Part shown: positions 45,026 to 53,385 of the stretch, one piece after another | Numbering within the stretch: position 1 is the first letter of the stretch | How the letters are laid out: each line of letters starts with the position of its first letter | Assembly: GCA_964423835.1 (NCBI GenBank) | Contig: CAYRGJ010000019.1 | Coordinates: 1-62,631 of the forward strand | DNA length: 62,631 nt | Direction: 5' to 3' | DNA from: JAFGCL01 sp964423835 | GTDB lineage: Bacteria; Chloroflexota; Dehalococcoidia; UBA2247; RBG-13-53-26 | Notes under the pieces: generated by a model | Database searches by the model: none | Told to the model about the DNA's origin: nothing | Seen by the model: only the letters and a program-made list of their open reading frames with translations | Translations under genes and position numbers: made by a program

Positions 45026-46834
45026 ATGAGTCTCACCAGGGACGTCTGCCTGAGACTGGCGGCCGCCCTCCTGGTGGCCTGCGTGATACTGGCCGTGGTC
45101 ATCGCCCGCCAGTGCCCCGCCACCGGGTATGAGCTTTCCGTATATACCAGCACTCCTTCTTCGGTCCTGCTGCTTCTCCTACTGAGCTTCATCGGCGGCA
45201 TGGCCATCGTGGCATTTGAGCTCTTCACGTCGGGATACAGGCGGAGCCGGACGTTCCTGGCCGGATTCGCCGTTGTGGCCCTGGCCGCTGCCGCCTTCCT
45301 GCTTCTTCCCTTCTTCCGAGACTACATAGCCGCCAGCAGCGGGGACCACCTGGGCCATGTCGGATTCGTGAGGGATATCGCCGCCAGCGGGCATCTCAGC
45401 GACCGCAACCCGTATCCGCTGGCCCACACGCTCCTGGCCGAGGTATCCATGCTCACGGGCCTGTCTGCCCTGGACGTGGTGAACATCAATACCGCCCTAA
45501 TCCTTCCCGTCTTCATGCTCACCGCATACCTGCTGGCCGCCGCGGTCCTGCCCGACGAGAGGCAGCGGCTCCTGGCGGCGTTGATCGCGGGCGGCACCAT
45601 GGCCGGCATCAGCCGCTTCTACCTCCTGCCGAATACCTGGTCCACGCTGCTGATGCCCCTGTTCTTCTACTGCTACTTCAAGCGGGAGAGGGTCCCCTTC
45701 AGGATACTGGCGGTGGCCATCCTGGTCGTATACCCCTTCTTCCACCCCCTGTCCTCAATTGTCATCATGATGGTCCTGGCGGTCATGGAGCTGCCCCGGC
45801 CGCTCTACGTGCGCCTGCTGCGCCGCCTGAAACTGGGCGTGCCCCAGTGGCTGTCACCAAGACCAGTCCTGTGGCCCGTTCTTCTGGAGGCCGCCGTCTT
45901 CATCCCCTGGGTCCTCACCCGGCAGGTCTTCCGCGCCAACGTGCGCATTTTCTGGGAGTCGCTGACCTCTTTCCCGGGATCGTATCAGTACGCCTCGGCC
46001 GCCGGAAACCTGGGCAAGGCCAACGTGCACGGCCTGGAGATCCCCATCCTGGTGTTCAAGCTCTACGGCGAGCTGCTGGTCTTCGCCGTCCTGGCCCTTC
46101 TGGGCGCCGTGCTGCTGGTCCATGAGCTGCGCCGCGGATCCAGGCAGGGCGGCGCCTACAGGCTGCTGATATTCGGAATCTGGGTCCCTATCGCCTTTCT
46201 GTTCTTCGCCGCCGACTTCATCGGTGTGGCGGCCATGAGGGTCATCGTGGCTGACAGGATGCTCGGCTACGTGGAGATGGCCTGCATCGTTTTTGCCGCC
46301 TTCGCGCTGTGGAAGATCGCCGAGCGGCTGCCGTCCCTGGACGCAATGGTCACGGTGACGTGCGGGCTGCTGATCGCGGCGCTGCTGGTCAATTTCTACG
46401 GCCACTACCATTCACCCTATGTGATCCGGCCCGGCCAGCACGTAACACACCGATACGAGGCCGGCATGAGCTGGTATATCGGCACCAAGGACCCGGCGCT
46501 GCCGGCACTGGCGGTGGCCACGTTCCCCGTCTGGTACTTCGAGGCAACGCTGGGGGTACAAGCGACGTACGAAAGAACGGACCTGCCGGAGTTCCCGGAG
46601 GTCGCGGACCACTTCGGCTACGACAACTTCACTACCATGGCGGAGCAGTGTGACGGCAGCCGGTACCTGAGCATGGACCGAGTAGACCGGGCCGCATACC
46701 AGACCGTCTGGAAGCACCTCGGCCGGTGGGTTGACGCCGACTTCCGCAGGCTGGAGCAGGACCCCACCGTGGACCGCATCTACTGCAACGGCGAGGTGGA
46801 CATCCTGCTGATAGGCAGCCGGCCGGCGCCCTGA
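45026..46834 (+). CDS. Large multi-TM protein, GT-C glycosyltransferase-like
   Basis: 602 residues with about 12 hydrophobic segments and a soluble C-terminal tail of about 120 residues (GMSWYIGTKDPALPALAVATF to VDILLIGSRPAP). The early loop SSGDHLGHVGFVRDIAASG holds the acidic residue expected in the first exoplasmic loop of GT-C enzymes (D-H in place of DxD). NPYPLAHTLLAEVSML follows, as in many uncharacterised archaeal and bacterial membrane GTs. It probably moves a sugar from a lipid carrier outside the membrane. No operon partner follows (next gene convergent). The exact family is not certain. Confidence 0.7.
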   Translation: MSLTRDVCLRLAAALLVACVILAVVIARQCPATGYELSVYTSTPSSVLLLLLLSFIGGMAIVAFELFTSGYRRSRTFLAGFAVVALAAAAFLLLPFFRDYIAASSGDHLGHVGFVRDIAASGHLSDRNPYPLAHTLLAEVSMLTGLSALDVVNINTALILPVFMLTAYLLAAAVLPDERQRLLAALIAGGTMAGISRFYLLPNTWSTLLMPLFFYCYFKRERVPFRILAVAILVVYPFFHPLSSIVIMMVLAVMELPRPLYVRLLRRLKLGVPQWLSPRPVLWPVLLEAAVFIPWVLTRQVFRANVRIFWESLTSFPGSYQYASAAGNLGKANVHGLEIPILVFKLYGELLVFAVLALLGAVLLVHELRRGSRQGGAYRLLIFGIWVPIAFLFFAADFIGVAAMRVIVADRMLGYVEMACIVFAAFALWKIAERLPSLDAMVTVTCGLLIAALLVNFYGHYHSPYVIRPGQHVTHRYEAGMSWYIGTKDPALPALAVATFPVWYFEATLGVQATYERTDLPEFPEVADHFGYDNFTTMAEQCDGSRYLSMDRVDRAAYQTVWKHLGRWVDADFRRLEQDPTVDRIYCNGEVDILLIGSRPAP

Positions 46835-46846
46835 CCGGGGCAGCCG

Positions 46847-48166
46847 CTACCTGACTACCACCCACCGGTGGAGGCTGGGGTAAGGCCGCGGCTCGAGTTT
46901 CTCGAAGAGCAGCGCGTCATCCCGGTAGAGGGCGAACCGGACATCATTCATCTCCGAAAACGGAAAGCCTATCTCCGCCGCCCACGCCTCGCCGGCAACC
47001 TGGGCCGGCGGGCCGGCCGCGGACCCGGCCACCGGCTCCCCCCCGTCTACGGACACCAGAACATCGATGCGGTAGCTGGCCGGGGCCGCCCCCAGGTGAT
47101 AGACCGTGGCCGCCAGCCCTTCTTTGCCGACCCAGAGCGCCAGGGATGTCTCTTCATCTCCCAGTCCCGGGCTTTTGAACAGCCGGAGCTCGACCTTCTG
47201 CACCTCGGCCACCTCGGCGCCCGGGGGGTGCTCCTGGCGCAGGCCATAGGCCAGGACGATGGCGTCCTCCTCCACGGACTCCACCACGCCTGCCTCCCCA
47301 CCCACCAGGAGATGGTCTCCCGGCTCGAACCCGGCAGCGGTCTCCACCCTGAGGACCCCGACCGCAGCCCCTGCGTCATCGGCGGGCGGCGTCACCGCCT
47401 CCGTCAGGGCGGTCCGTGCCGATGCCGCGCCAGCGGGTAGGACGACCTCGCCCTCCCACACCTCTCCCTGGTCCAGGTTGATGGGGCCGGCTACCATCAG
47501 AGGCGGGCCGCCAGCCAGCGCCTGCACCCTGTACCTCATGGCCCCCTCCTCCCGGTTGACTATTCCCAGTGAGACGGTGATGTTGTCACCCGCCACCGCC
47601 GCTCCGGGATGAGAGCCAGGGCCGGCCAGGTAGAACTCGCTGAATCTCTCGCCACGCTCCGGGCTGGCGAAGGCATAGGCCATGACTCCGACGGCGCCGA
47701 CTACCGCCAGCCCCAGGACTGCCGTGGCCATCCACTCCAGGGGATTGCCCGGCCTGACCCCGCCAGGTGACCGGGCCGGTCCGGAGTCGGGCTCATCTTC
47801 CTCAAGGTGAGTCCACCTTCGCCACCACGCCACGGCGGACAGCGCCGCAACCAGGATGGCCAGAGAGACCAGCACGGGATAGAGCCTGATGCCCCAGAAG
47901 TGAGTCAGGACCAACCCCACGGCGGGCGTCAGCATGGCTGACAGGCCGACCGAGAGAGCGATCCGTTCCCGCAACGCGATATCCCTCTCCTTCGGGAACA
48001 AGGCCGCGGTAAGAGCGTAGCCAGGGAAGAAGAGCAGGAAGGGCAGTCCCACCGCGACACGCAGGGCCGTCACATCCGCCAGGCGGACGAGGAGGATCAT
48101 CAGGCCCGAAGCAAGGTTGATCAGGAAGAGCTCGCTCCGGACGATCACCCTGGCGGCAGAGCGCAT
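46847..48166 (-). CDS. DUF1616-like membrane protein with extracellular beta domains
   Basis: 439 residues. The N-terminus has four hydrophobic stretches (to about residue 135) with LRVAVGLPFLLFFPGYALTA, the motif of DUF1616 proteins found with archaeal-type surface glycan genes. The second part (from about 170) repeats ITVSLGIVNREEGAMRYRV-like beta structure ending LHRWVVVR. A TAGAAT -10 box lies only 5 nt before the ATG, so the message may be leaderless. It faces the GT-C-like gene and is divergent from the dockerin gene. Function unknown; likely surface glycan or S-layer assembly. Confidence 0.75.
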   Translation of the reverse strand: MRSAARVIVRSELFLINLASGLMILLVRLADVTALRVAVGLPFLLFFPGYALTAALFPKERDIALRERIALSVGLSAMLTPAVGLVLTHFWGIRLYPVLVSLAILVAALSAVAWWRRWTHLEEDEPDSGPARSPGGVRPGNPLEWMATAVLGLAVVGAVGVMAYAFASPERGERFSEFYLAGPGSHPGAAVAGDNITVSLGIVNREEGAMRYRVQALAGGPPLMVAGPINLDQGEVWEGEVVLPAGAASARTALTEAVTPPADDAGAAVGVLRVETAAGFEPGDHLLVGGEAGVVESVEEDAIVLAYGLRQEHPPGAEVAEVQKVELRLFKSPGLGDEETSLALWVGKEGLAATVYHLGAAPASYRIDVLVSVDGGEPVAGSAAGPPAQVAGEAWAAEIGFPFSEMNDVRFALYRDDALLFEKLEPRPYPSLHRWVVVR

Positions 48167-48325
48167 GCCGTATTCTAGCACACGATTCGCCGCCGCCACA
48201 GGTGGCCAATTTGTGACCTCTGCCGCCTCTTCTGAGACCCAGGTGAAAGGCTCCGGTGATAACCTTGATGTCCGGCCCGGCCCCACCCGCATCCATCCAT
48301 CTCCGCCCGGGGCAAGAAGACGACC

Positions 48326-49732
48326 ATGAGAAGGATCCTTCTTTTCCTGGCCATCATCCCGGTCCTCTTCGGCATGCTGGCCGCTATTGGCGGCGAGCCG
48401 GGTCCGGTCCGGGCGGATTCCGCCATCCCCCTGTACGGATGCCCGAGCGCCCTGAACGGCAGCCCGCTGGGGGGTGGCGACGGTTATCTGGGCGCCATTG
48501 CCGCCGGCCAGGCCAACTGCGTCGTCAGCACGGCGGCCGCCCTCAAGTCCGCCCTGGCCTCGGCTACGCCGGGGCAGATAGTCTACGTGGCCGACGGCGC
48601 CACCATCACCCTGGCCAGCAACGCCCAGATGTACAGCTCCAAGATCGGCTTCCACATCCCGGCCGGCGTTACCCTCGCCGGCGGCAGGGGCCGTCCCGGC
48701 ATCACCCCGGGCTCCATCCAGGTCGCCAGTGGATTCAGGAGCGGCGACTGGTGCTACCTCATCCGCTGCGGGGCCGAGGCCGGGGTCTGCGGTCTCAATC
48801 TCTATGGAAACCAGGACTCCACCGCCTCCGGCTACACCTGGACCGGCATCAGCTGCGGCGTGGAGACCAAAGTCCACAACAACGAGATCCACGGCTTCGG
48901 CTACGCCGGCGTTACCGCCCTCCCCGATGTCACCGGCGTCCAAGTGCACCACAACTACATCCACCACTGCCGCGGAGCGGGACACGGCTATGGCGTTGAG
49001 GTCGATGCCGTCACCGGCGTTATCTCCCACGATGACGACTTCCACCTGGCCTCGGCCCTGGTAGAAGGCAACATCATCGACTACACCCGCCACTGCGTCG
49101 CCAATCAGTCCGGCAGAGGCAGCTACATCTTCCGGTACAACTACCTCGGCCCTGACGCCGCCTACGAGGCCCAGTGCGACGTCCACGGGCAGAATGACGA
49201 CCCGGGCGGCTCCCCCGACACCATGGCCAGGGCCGGCGGCCAGTACGTCTACTGCGCCGGGGAGAACGTCGAGATCTACAACAACACCTCTGTCTGCACC
49301 AATGCCAATGAGTTTGTCGGTGTCAGGGGGTTCCCCTACGGAGCCAATACCATCCTGGTCCATCACAACTGGCTCAAGGTCACCGGCGATCCCAGCATCA
49401 TTGTGCAGTGGATGTACCGCATGCCCGGGTGGAGCTACAGCGCCCTCGACCACGAAGGCCGCGTCATTACAGGCTCCGGCTATGGCCCCTTCGTGCAGAT
49501 GCGCTCCCACAGCAACTGGTATGGCAGCTCGGCTCCCCCGACCAGAGACAGCGATGCGGCCTTCCCGGATGTCAATAGCGACGGTGCGGTCAATGCCGCC
49601 GACATAACCTCCCTGGAGAGGGTTATCGCCGAACTGGACAGCCCGGCCGGCGGCGCCGACGCCAATGGCGATGGCGCCGTAAACGTGGCCGACATCACAT
49701 ACCTGGAGAGGTTCATCGGCGGCCTCTCCTGA
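48326..49732 (+). CDS. Secreted parallel beta-helix protein with C-terminal dockerin
   Basis: 468 residues. Signal peptide (MRRILLFLAIIPVLFGMLAAI), then a beta-helix core of pectate-lyase/right-handed type (VHNNEIHGFGYAGV, VQVHHNYIHHC, VEGNIIDYTRHC, IYNNTSVC, VHHNWLKV), with several paired cysteines. The last 60 residues are a type I dockerin: DVNSDGAVNAADITSLERVI and ADANGDGAVNVADITYLERFI, two calcium loops. The core may cut or bind a pectin-like or glycan chain; no catalytic set can be fixed. It would be displayed by the cohesin proteins encoded just downstream. Confidence 0.9.
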   Translation: MRRILLFLAIIPVLFGMLAAIGGEPGPVRADSAIPLYGCPSALNGSPLGGGDGYLGAIAAGQANCVVSTAAALKSALASATPGQIVYVADGATITLASNAQMYSSKIGFHIPAGVTLAGGRGRPGITPGSIQVASGFRSGDWCYLIRCGAEAGVCGLNLYGNQDSTASGYTWTGISCGVETKVHNNEIHGFGYAGVTALPDVTGVQVHHNYIHHCRGAGHGYGVEVDAVTGVISHDDDFHLASALVEGNIIDYTRHCVANQSGRGSYIFRYNYLGPDAAYEAQCDVHGQNDDPGGSPDTMARAGGQYVYCAGENVEIYNNTSVCTNANEFVGVRGFPYGANTILVHHNWLKVTGDPSIIVQWMYRMPGWSYSALDHEGRVITGSGYGPFVQMRSHSNWYGSSAPPTRDSDAAFPDVNSDGAVNAADITSLERVIAELDSPAGGADANGDGAVNVADITYLERFIGGLS

Positions 49733-49794
49733 GGAGGGCCAGCGCCGAGAAGGGACGGCGGGGCATCCGCATCCGCTGTACCAGGAAGGAGCGC

Positions 49795-50733
49795 ATGAAC
49801 ACCACCAAGGCAATCACCAGGCTGATGGGAATGCTCTGCGCCGCCGGGCTGCTGGTGGCCGCAGGGACAGCGTGCCCGGGCAGCGCCGTCGAGGCTGCCA
49901 GTGCCAGCGTCAGTGCCGGCGCCCCGGCGGAGGCCGTCAAGGGAAGCGCCTTCACCGTCAGCGTGGACATCAGCAGCGTGACCGCCTTCGACGCCGGGCA
50001 GTTCGACGTCACCTTCGACGAATCCCTGGTGCAGCTGGAGGACGTCACGGCGGGGCAGATAGGCGGCACCGGAGTCCCGGTTGACCTCTGGAGCGAGGTC
50101 AGCTCAGGCACCTACCGGATCATTGTGAACGTTCCCGGTGTTCCCGGCGTGAGCGGTTCCGGCAGCCTGGCGGTGCTGCACTTCCAGGCGGCCGATGCCG
50201 CCACCGGGACCAGCGCCGTCAACCTGTCCAATGGGTTCTTGAACAACAACCTGGCGGTTCAGATCCCGGCCACCTGGACGGGGGATTCCGTCCTGGTGTG
50301 CCATGCCGTCGCCATAACCACCTCAGCCGTCCCCGGGGGTTGGGTGGGGACCGCGTACTCGACCTCGCTGGCGGCCAGCGGCGGAAACGGCAGCTACACC
50401 TGGTCGCTGTCCTCAGGCAGCCTGCCCGCCGGTCTCACGCTGAACAGCTCGGGCGCCATCACGGGGACGCCGGCGGCGGCCGGCGAGACCGCCTTCACCG
50501 TTACGGTGACCGACGGCCATCTGGCCAGCTCCGGGGCCCTGAGCATCCAGGTGAGCCAGGAACCGGGAGACGCCAACGGCGACGGCCAGGTGGACACGGC
50601 CGACATCACCAGGGTGGAGAGGACCATCGTCGGTCTCGATAGCGCCACCTCGGGCGCCGACGCCAATGGGGATTCCGTGATCAACTCCGCCGACATCACC
50701 ATCATTGAGAGAAAGATCGCCGGGCTCGCCTAG
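49795..50733 (+). CDS. Adaptor: cohesin, Ig-like domain and dockerin
   Basis: 312 residues. Signal peptide, then a cohesin domain at about 35-165 (VKGSAFTVSVDISSV, FDAGQFDVTFDESLVQLEDV, IIVNVPGVPGVSGSGSLAVL), then an Ig-like domain (LPAGLTLNSSGAITGTPAAAG, He_PIG-type) at about 175-260, and a dockerin (GDANGDGQVDTADITRVERT, ADANGDSVINSADITIIERK) at the C-terminus. Having both cohesin and dockerin makes it a linker, as in cellulosome adaptor scaffoldins. The gap to the upstream gene is 62 bp; the next gene starts 10 bp after its stop. Confidence 0.92.
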   Translation: MNTTKAITRLMGMLCAAGLLVAAGTACPGSAVEAASASVSAGAPAEAVKGSAFTVSVDISSVTAFDAGQFDVTFDESLVQLEDVTAGQIGGTGVPVDLWSEVSSGTYRIIVNVPGVPGVSGSGSLAVLHFQAADAATGTSAVNLSNGFLNNNLAVQIPATWTGDSVLVCHAVAITTSAVPGGWVGTAYSTSLAASGGNGSYTWSLSSGSLPAGLTLNSSGAITGTPAAAGETAFTVTVTDGHLASSGALSIQVSQEPGDANGDGQVDTADITRVERTIVGLDSATSGADANGDSVINSADITIIERKIAGLA

Positions 50734-50743
50734 AGGGACGGCA

Positions 50744-51412
50744 GTGAGGAAGAGCGTGACGCGCCGAACCATCGTGGCCGCCACCGCCGCACTGGCGGCG
50801 GCCCTGCTTCAAGCGGGAGGGGCCGCGGCGGCTGCTCCTCCATCCTGCGCCGTCACCTTCAACGCGCCGGGCGGGGCAGCCGGCGGGACCGCCTTCGATG
50901 TCAGCGTCAACGTAACCAGGGTCTCCTCTTTTGACGCCGGGCAGTTCGACGTCTGCTTTGACGAGTCGTTGCTGCAGCTGGAAGACGTCACGGCCGGCGA
51001 GATAGGCGCGATCGTCATCCCGGTGGACCTCTGGAGCCGGGTGGGCCCGGGCGCCTACCGCATCATAGTCAATGTCCCCGGTGTGCCAGGCGTGAGCGGG
51101 TCAGGCAGCCTGGCCGTGCTCCACTTTGTCGCCGCCGGCGCCGCCGGCACTGCCGTCCTTACGCCCGAGAACGGGTTCCTCAACACCAGCAGCGGTGAGG
51201 AGATCGCGGCCACCTGGGCGCCGGATTCAGTGAACCTGCTGTGCGCCCCGGGCGGCCCGGCCCCTTCACCGGATGGCGGCCCATCCGCCAGCGCCCCGCC
51301 CGCCCCCGGCCGTTCCCCGGTCTGGCCCTGGGGCCTTGCAGCGGCAGGCGCCGTCATCATCACCGCCGGGGCTGCTGTCGTTTTCGCCAGGCACAGCCTG
51401 GCGCGCAAGTAG
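50744..51412 (+). CDS. Membrane-anchored cohesin
   Basis: 222 residues from a GTG (AGAGGGAC upstream). Signal peptide, one cohesin domain nearly identical in its core to the adaptor's (RIIVNVPGVPGVSGSGSL), a Pro/Ser/Ala-rich linker (PSPDGGPSASAPPAPGRSPV) and a C-terminal transmembrane helix ending in HSLARK. It would hold dockerin proteins on the cell surface. The domain order and the tail match scaffoldin anchors except that anchoring is by a TM helix rather than an SLH domain or sortase motif. Confidence 0.9.
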   Translation: MRKSVTRRTIVAATAALAAALLQAGGAAAAAPPSCAVTFNAPGGAAGGTAFDVSVNVTRVSSFDAGQFDVCFDESLLQLEDVTAGEIGAIVIPVDLWSRVGPGAYRIIVNVPGVPGVSGSGSLAVLHFVAAGAAGTAVLTPENGFLNTSSGEEIAATWAPDSVNLLCAPGGPAPSPDGGPSASAPPAPGRSPVWPWGLAAAGAVIITAGAAVVFARHSLARK

Positions 51413-51455
51413 CCCTCGTTCTGCCGTTCCGCTGGCAGACCGGGCCCAAAAATGC

Positions 51456-51485
51456 TTGACAAATGCGAACTATTTTGCTTATACT
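51456..51485 (+). promoter_or_regulatory. Promoter of leader B and the glycan cluster
   Basis: TTGACA (51456-51461), 18-nt spacer, TATACT (51480-51485). The RNA would start near 51492, about 165 nt ahead of the ATG at 51656. This is nearly consensus and stronger-looking than most promoters in the window. Confidence 0.7.
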
Positions 51486-51549
51486 ACAGAAACTCAGGCG
51501 TTTGAGCAGGGCGCAGCAGAGATTCGCATCAACACATACGCATGAGGAG

Positions 51550-51633
51550 GCGTAGAACCGTCATCTGTGTTGTGGTCACTGGGGTGGCGGGGAGCCAATA
51601 GTGAAACCGGCCGACATGGAGTCGGTCGTTTTT
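51550..51633 (+). ncRNA. Structured leader RNA, copy B (candidate riboswitch/attenuator)
   Basis: Box 1 GCGTAGAACCG (51550-51560), 13-nt spacer, core 51574-51608 beginning GGTCACTGGGG and ending ATAGTGAAACC, then the terminator. Compared with copy A (3598-3676) the core differs at two bases and one loop base is missing; box 1 differs at two. The compensating organisation (CACT/AGTG outer stem, GGC/GCC inner stem) is conserved. Only these two good copies are seen in the window. Both precede large surface-structure loci. The ligand is unknown. Confidence 0.7.
51609..51633 (+). terminator. Intrinsic terminator within leader B
   Basis: Stem GGCCGAC / GTCGGTC, loop ATGGA, then GTTTTT. Extending the stem by the core's last C and AAA (against TTT) makes it compete with the core fold, as in copy A. 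Confidence 0.7.
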
Positions 51634-51655
51634 GTTGCGAGGGGGAGCGCAGCTG

Positions 51656-52789
51656 ATGAGGGTCATCTTTGACGTTGGCCATCCGGCGCAGGTCCATTTC
51701 TTCAAGCACGCCATCCGCTGCCTGCAGGACAGGGGTCACCAGACGGCCATAACCTGCGGCGACAAGGACGTGACCGTGGCCCTGCTGAGGAGCTACGGGA
51801 TGCCCTACCAGGTTATCGGCCGGTCGCGGCGTGGGCTGCCCGGCCTCTTCTGCGAGATGGTCTCCAGGGACGTCAGGCTCCTGCGCTTTGCCAGGGCCTT
51901 CAGGCCCGACCTTCTGGTCGGGGGCTGCGGCAATGTCACCGCACCCACCGTGGCGGCTTTACTCCGCAAACCCTCCATAGTATTTGATGACACCGAGCAC
52001 TCGAAGTACGAGCATCTCCTGATGGACCGGCTGGCCACGCTGATCTGCACCCCGGCCTGCTACAAGAAGGACCTCGGCCCCAAGCAGCTCAGGTACGATG
52101 GCTACCACCCCCTTGCCTACCTGCACTACAATTACTTCCGGCCAGACCCGTCGGTCCTGGGTGACTTGGGCCTGGCCGCTGATGAAAGATTCGTTATAGT
52201 GCGTTTCGTTTCATGGTCAGCCAGCCACGACATCGACCGGCATGGATTCCTCCGCAAGAGGGAGATCGTCGAGAGGCTGAGGGAATACGGCCGGGTCCTG
52301 GTCAGCTCCGAGTCTCCCATGGACGGCCACCTGGAGAAATACCGCCTGCGCGTTTCTCCTCACAAGCTGCATTCCCTTCTGCACTATGCCAGTCTGTCCC
52401 TCGGCGACGGCGGCACGACAGCGGTGGAATCGGCGCTCCTGGGGACACCCACTGTCCACTTTGAATACGCCAGGTCCAGGGACGGCAGCCAGTACAGCAC
52501 CACCCAGGACGTCGGCGTCTTTGATGAGCTGGTGAACCGGTACGCGCTGGTCCGCACCTTCAGCGACGAGGACGAGGCGATTGAGCACTCCCTGGAGCTC
52601 ATCCGGAACCGGGACGCCAAGGCGGAGTGCCAGGAACGCGCCAGGCGCGTATTCGAGAACAAGATTGATGTCACGGCCTTCATGGTTGACCTGATAGAGA
52701 ACTACTATAGCGCGATAATGACTGATAGAGAGGCCCGGCATGAACTTGGCGTCCAGACGTATTTTGGCGCTCAGCCCTCACACCGATGA
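51656..52789 (+). CDS. DUF354 family protein (GT-B-like, surface glycan synthesis)
   Basis: 377 residues. MRVIFDVGHPAQVHFFKHAI at the start, DDTEHSKYE and SLSLGDGGTTAVESALLGTP are the hallmarks of DUF354, a family with the fold of UDP-GlcNAc 2-epimerases and MurG-type transferases, commonly seen in archaeal and bacterial exopolysaccharide clusters. Function is not established; it may be a nucleotide-sugar epimerase or transferase. It is the first gene after leader B and overlaps the next gene by 50 bp. Confidence 0.85.
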   Translation: MRVIFDVGHPAQVHFFKHAIRCLQDRGHQTAITCGDKDVTVALLRSYGMPYQVIGRSRRGLPGLFCEMVSRDVRLLRFARAFRPDLLVGGCGNVTAPTVAALLRKPSIVFDDTEHSKYEHLLMDRLATLICTPACYKKDLGPKQLRYDGYHPLAYLHYNYFRPDPSVLGDLGLAADERFVIVRFVSWSASHDIDRHGFLRKREIVERLREYGRVLVSSESPMDGHLEKYRLRVSPHKLHSLLHYASLSLGDGGTTAVESALLGTPTVHFEYARSRDGSQYSTTQDVGVFDELVNRYALVRTFSDEDEAIEHSLELIRNRDAKAECQERARRVFENKIDVTAFMVDLIENYYSAIMTDREARHELGVQTYFGAQPSHR

Positions 52790-53381
52790 CGCGGAGATGG
52801 CGGCGGGCGGCACTATTGCCAGGATGGTGGCCGAAGGCAAGGAGATTCTCTACGTAGCGCTGTCCAGCTGTGAGGCCTCGGTGCCGCAGGGGTTTCCTCC
52901 GGACGCCCTGAAGGTGGAATGCCGGGAAGCCGTGACCGTCCTGGGAATACCATCCGCCGGCGTGGTCCTGATGGAGTACCCGGTGCGCAACTTCTCGTCG
53001 CTACGCCAGGAGATCCTGGAGGACCTGGTCGCCATCAACCGGGATTTCGGCCCGGACCTGGTCCTGGTGCCGTCCTCCAACGACATGCACCAGGACCACC
53101 ATGTCGTCTATGAAGAAGCGCTCCGGGCCTTCAAGACCAACTCCTCCATCATGGGCTATGAGCATCCCTGGAACAACCTCGGTTTCACCACCGACGTCTT
53201 CGTCAACCTGGAGGAGAAGCACCTGTTGAAGAAGATCGAGTCGCTGAAGAAGTACGAGTCCCAGCAGGACAGGGCCTACTTCAGCGAGGAGTACGTCCGG
53301 GCCCTGGCATTCACCAGGGGCACGCAGGTCGGCTTCCGCTCGGCGGAGGCCTTCGAGCTCATCCGCCTCCGGGTGTCTTAG
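52740..53381 (+). CDS. PIG-L/LmbE-type zinc deacetylase
   Basis: 213 residues. The zinc motif SPHTDDAE is at the start and HQDHH near residue 118 gives the third ligand (family AHPDDE and HxxH). It removes acetyl from N-acetyl sugars, usually GlcNAc on a carrier. Starts inside the end of the DUF354 gene. The pair suggests an epimerised or transferred sugar that is then de-N-acetylated before modification. Confidence 0.9.
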   Translation: MNLASRRILALSPHTDDAEMAAGGTIARMVAEGKEILYVALSSCEASVPQGFPPDALKVECREAVTVLGIPSAGVVLMEYPVRNFSSLRQEILEDLVAINRDFGPDLVLVPSSNDMHQDHHVVYEEALRAFKTNSSIMGYEHPWNNLGFTTDVFVNLEEKHLLKKIESLKKYESQQDRAYFSEEYVRALAFTRGTQVGFRSAEAFELIRLRVS

Positions 53382-53385
53382 CTCC

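Noticed and set aside
46847..49813. One 988-codon minus-strand protein
   Set aside because: Only its last 439 codons form a protein with membrane and beta domains; the upstream part is antisense to the dockerin gene and starts without a ribosome site.
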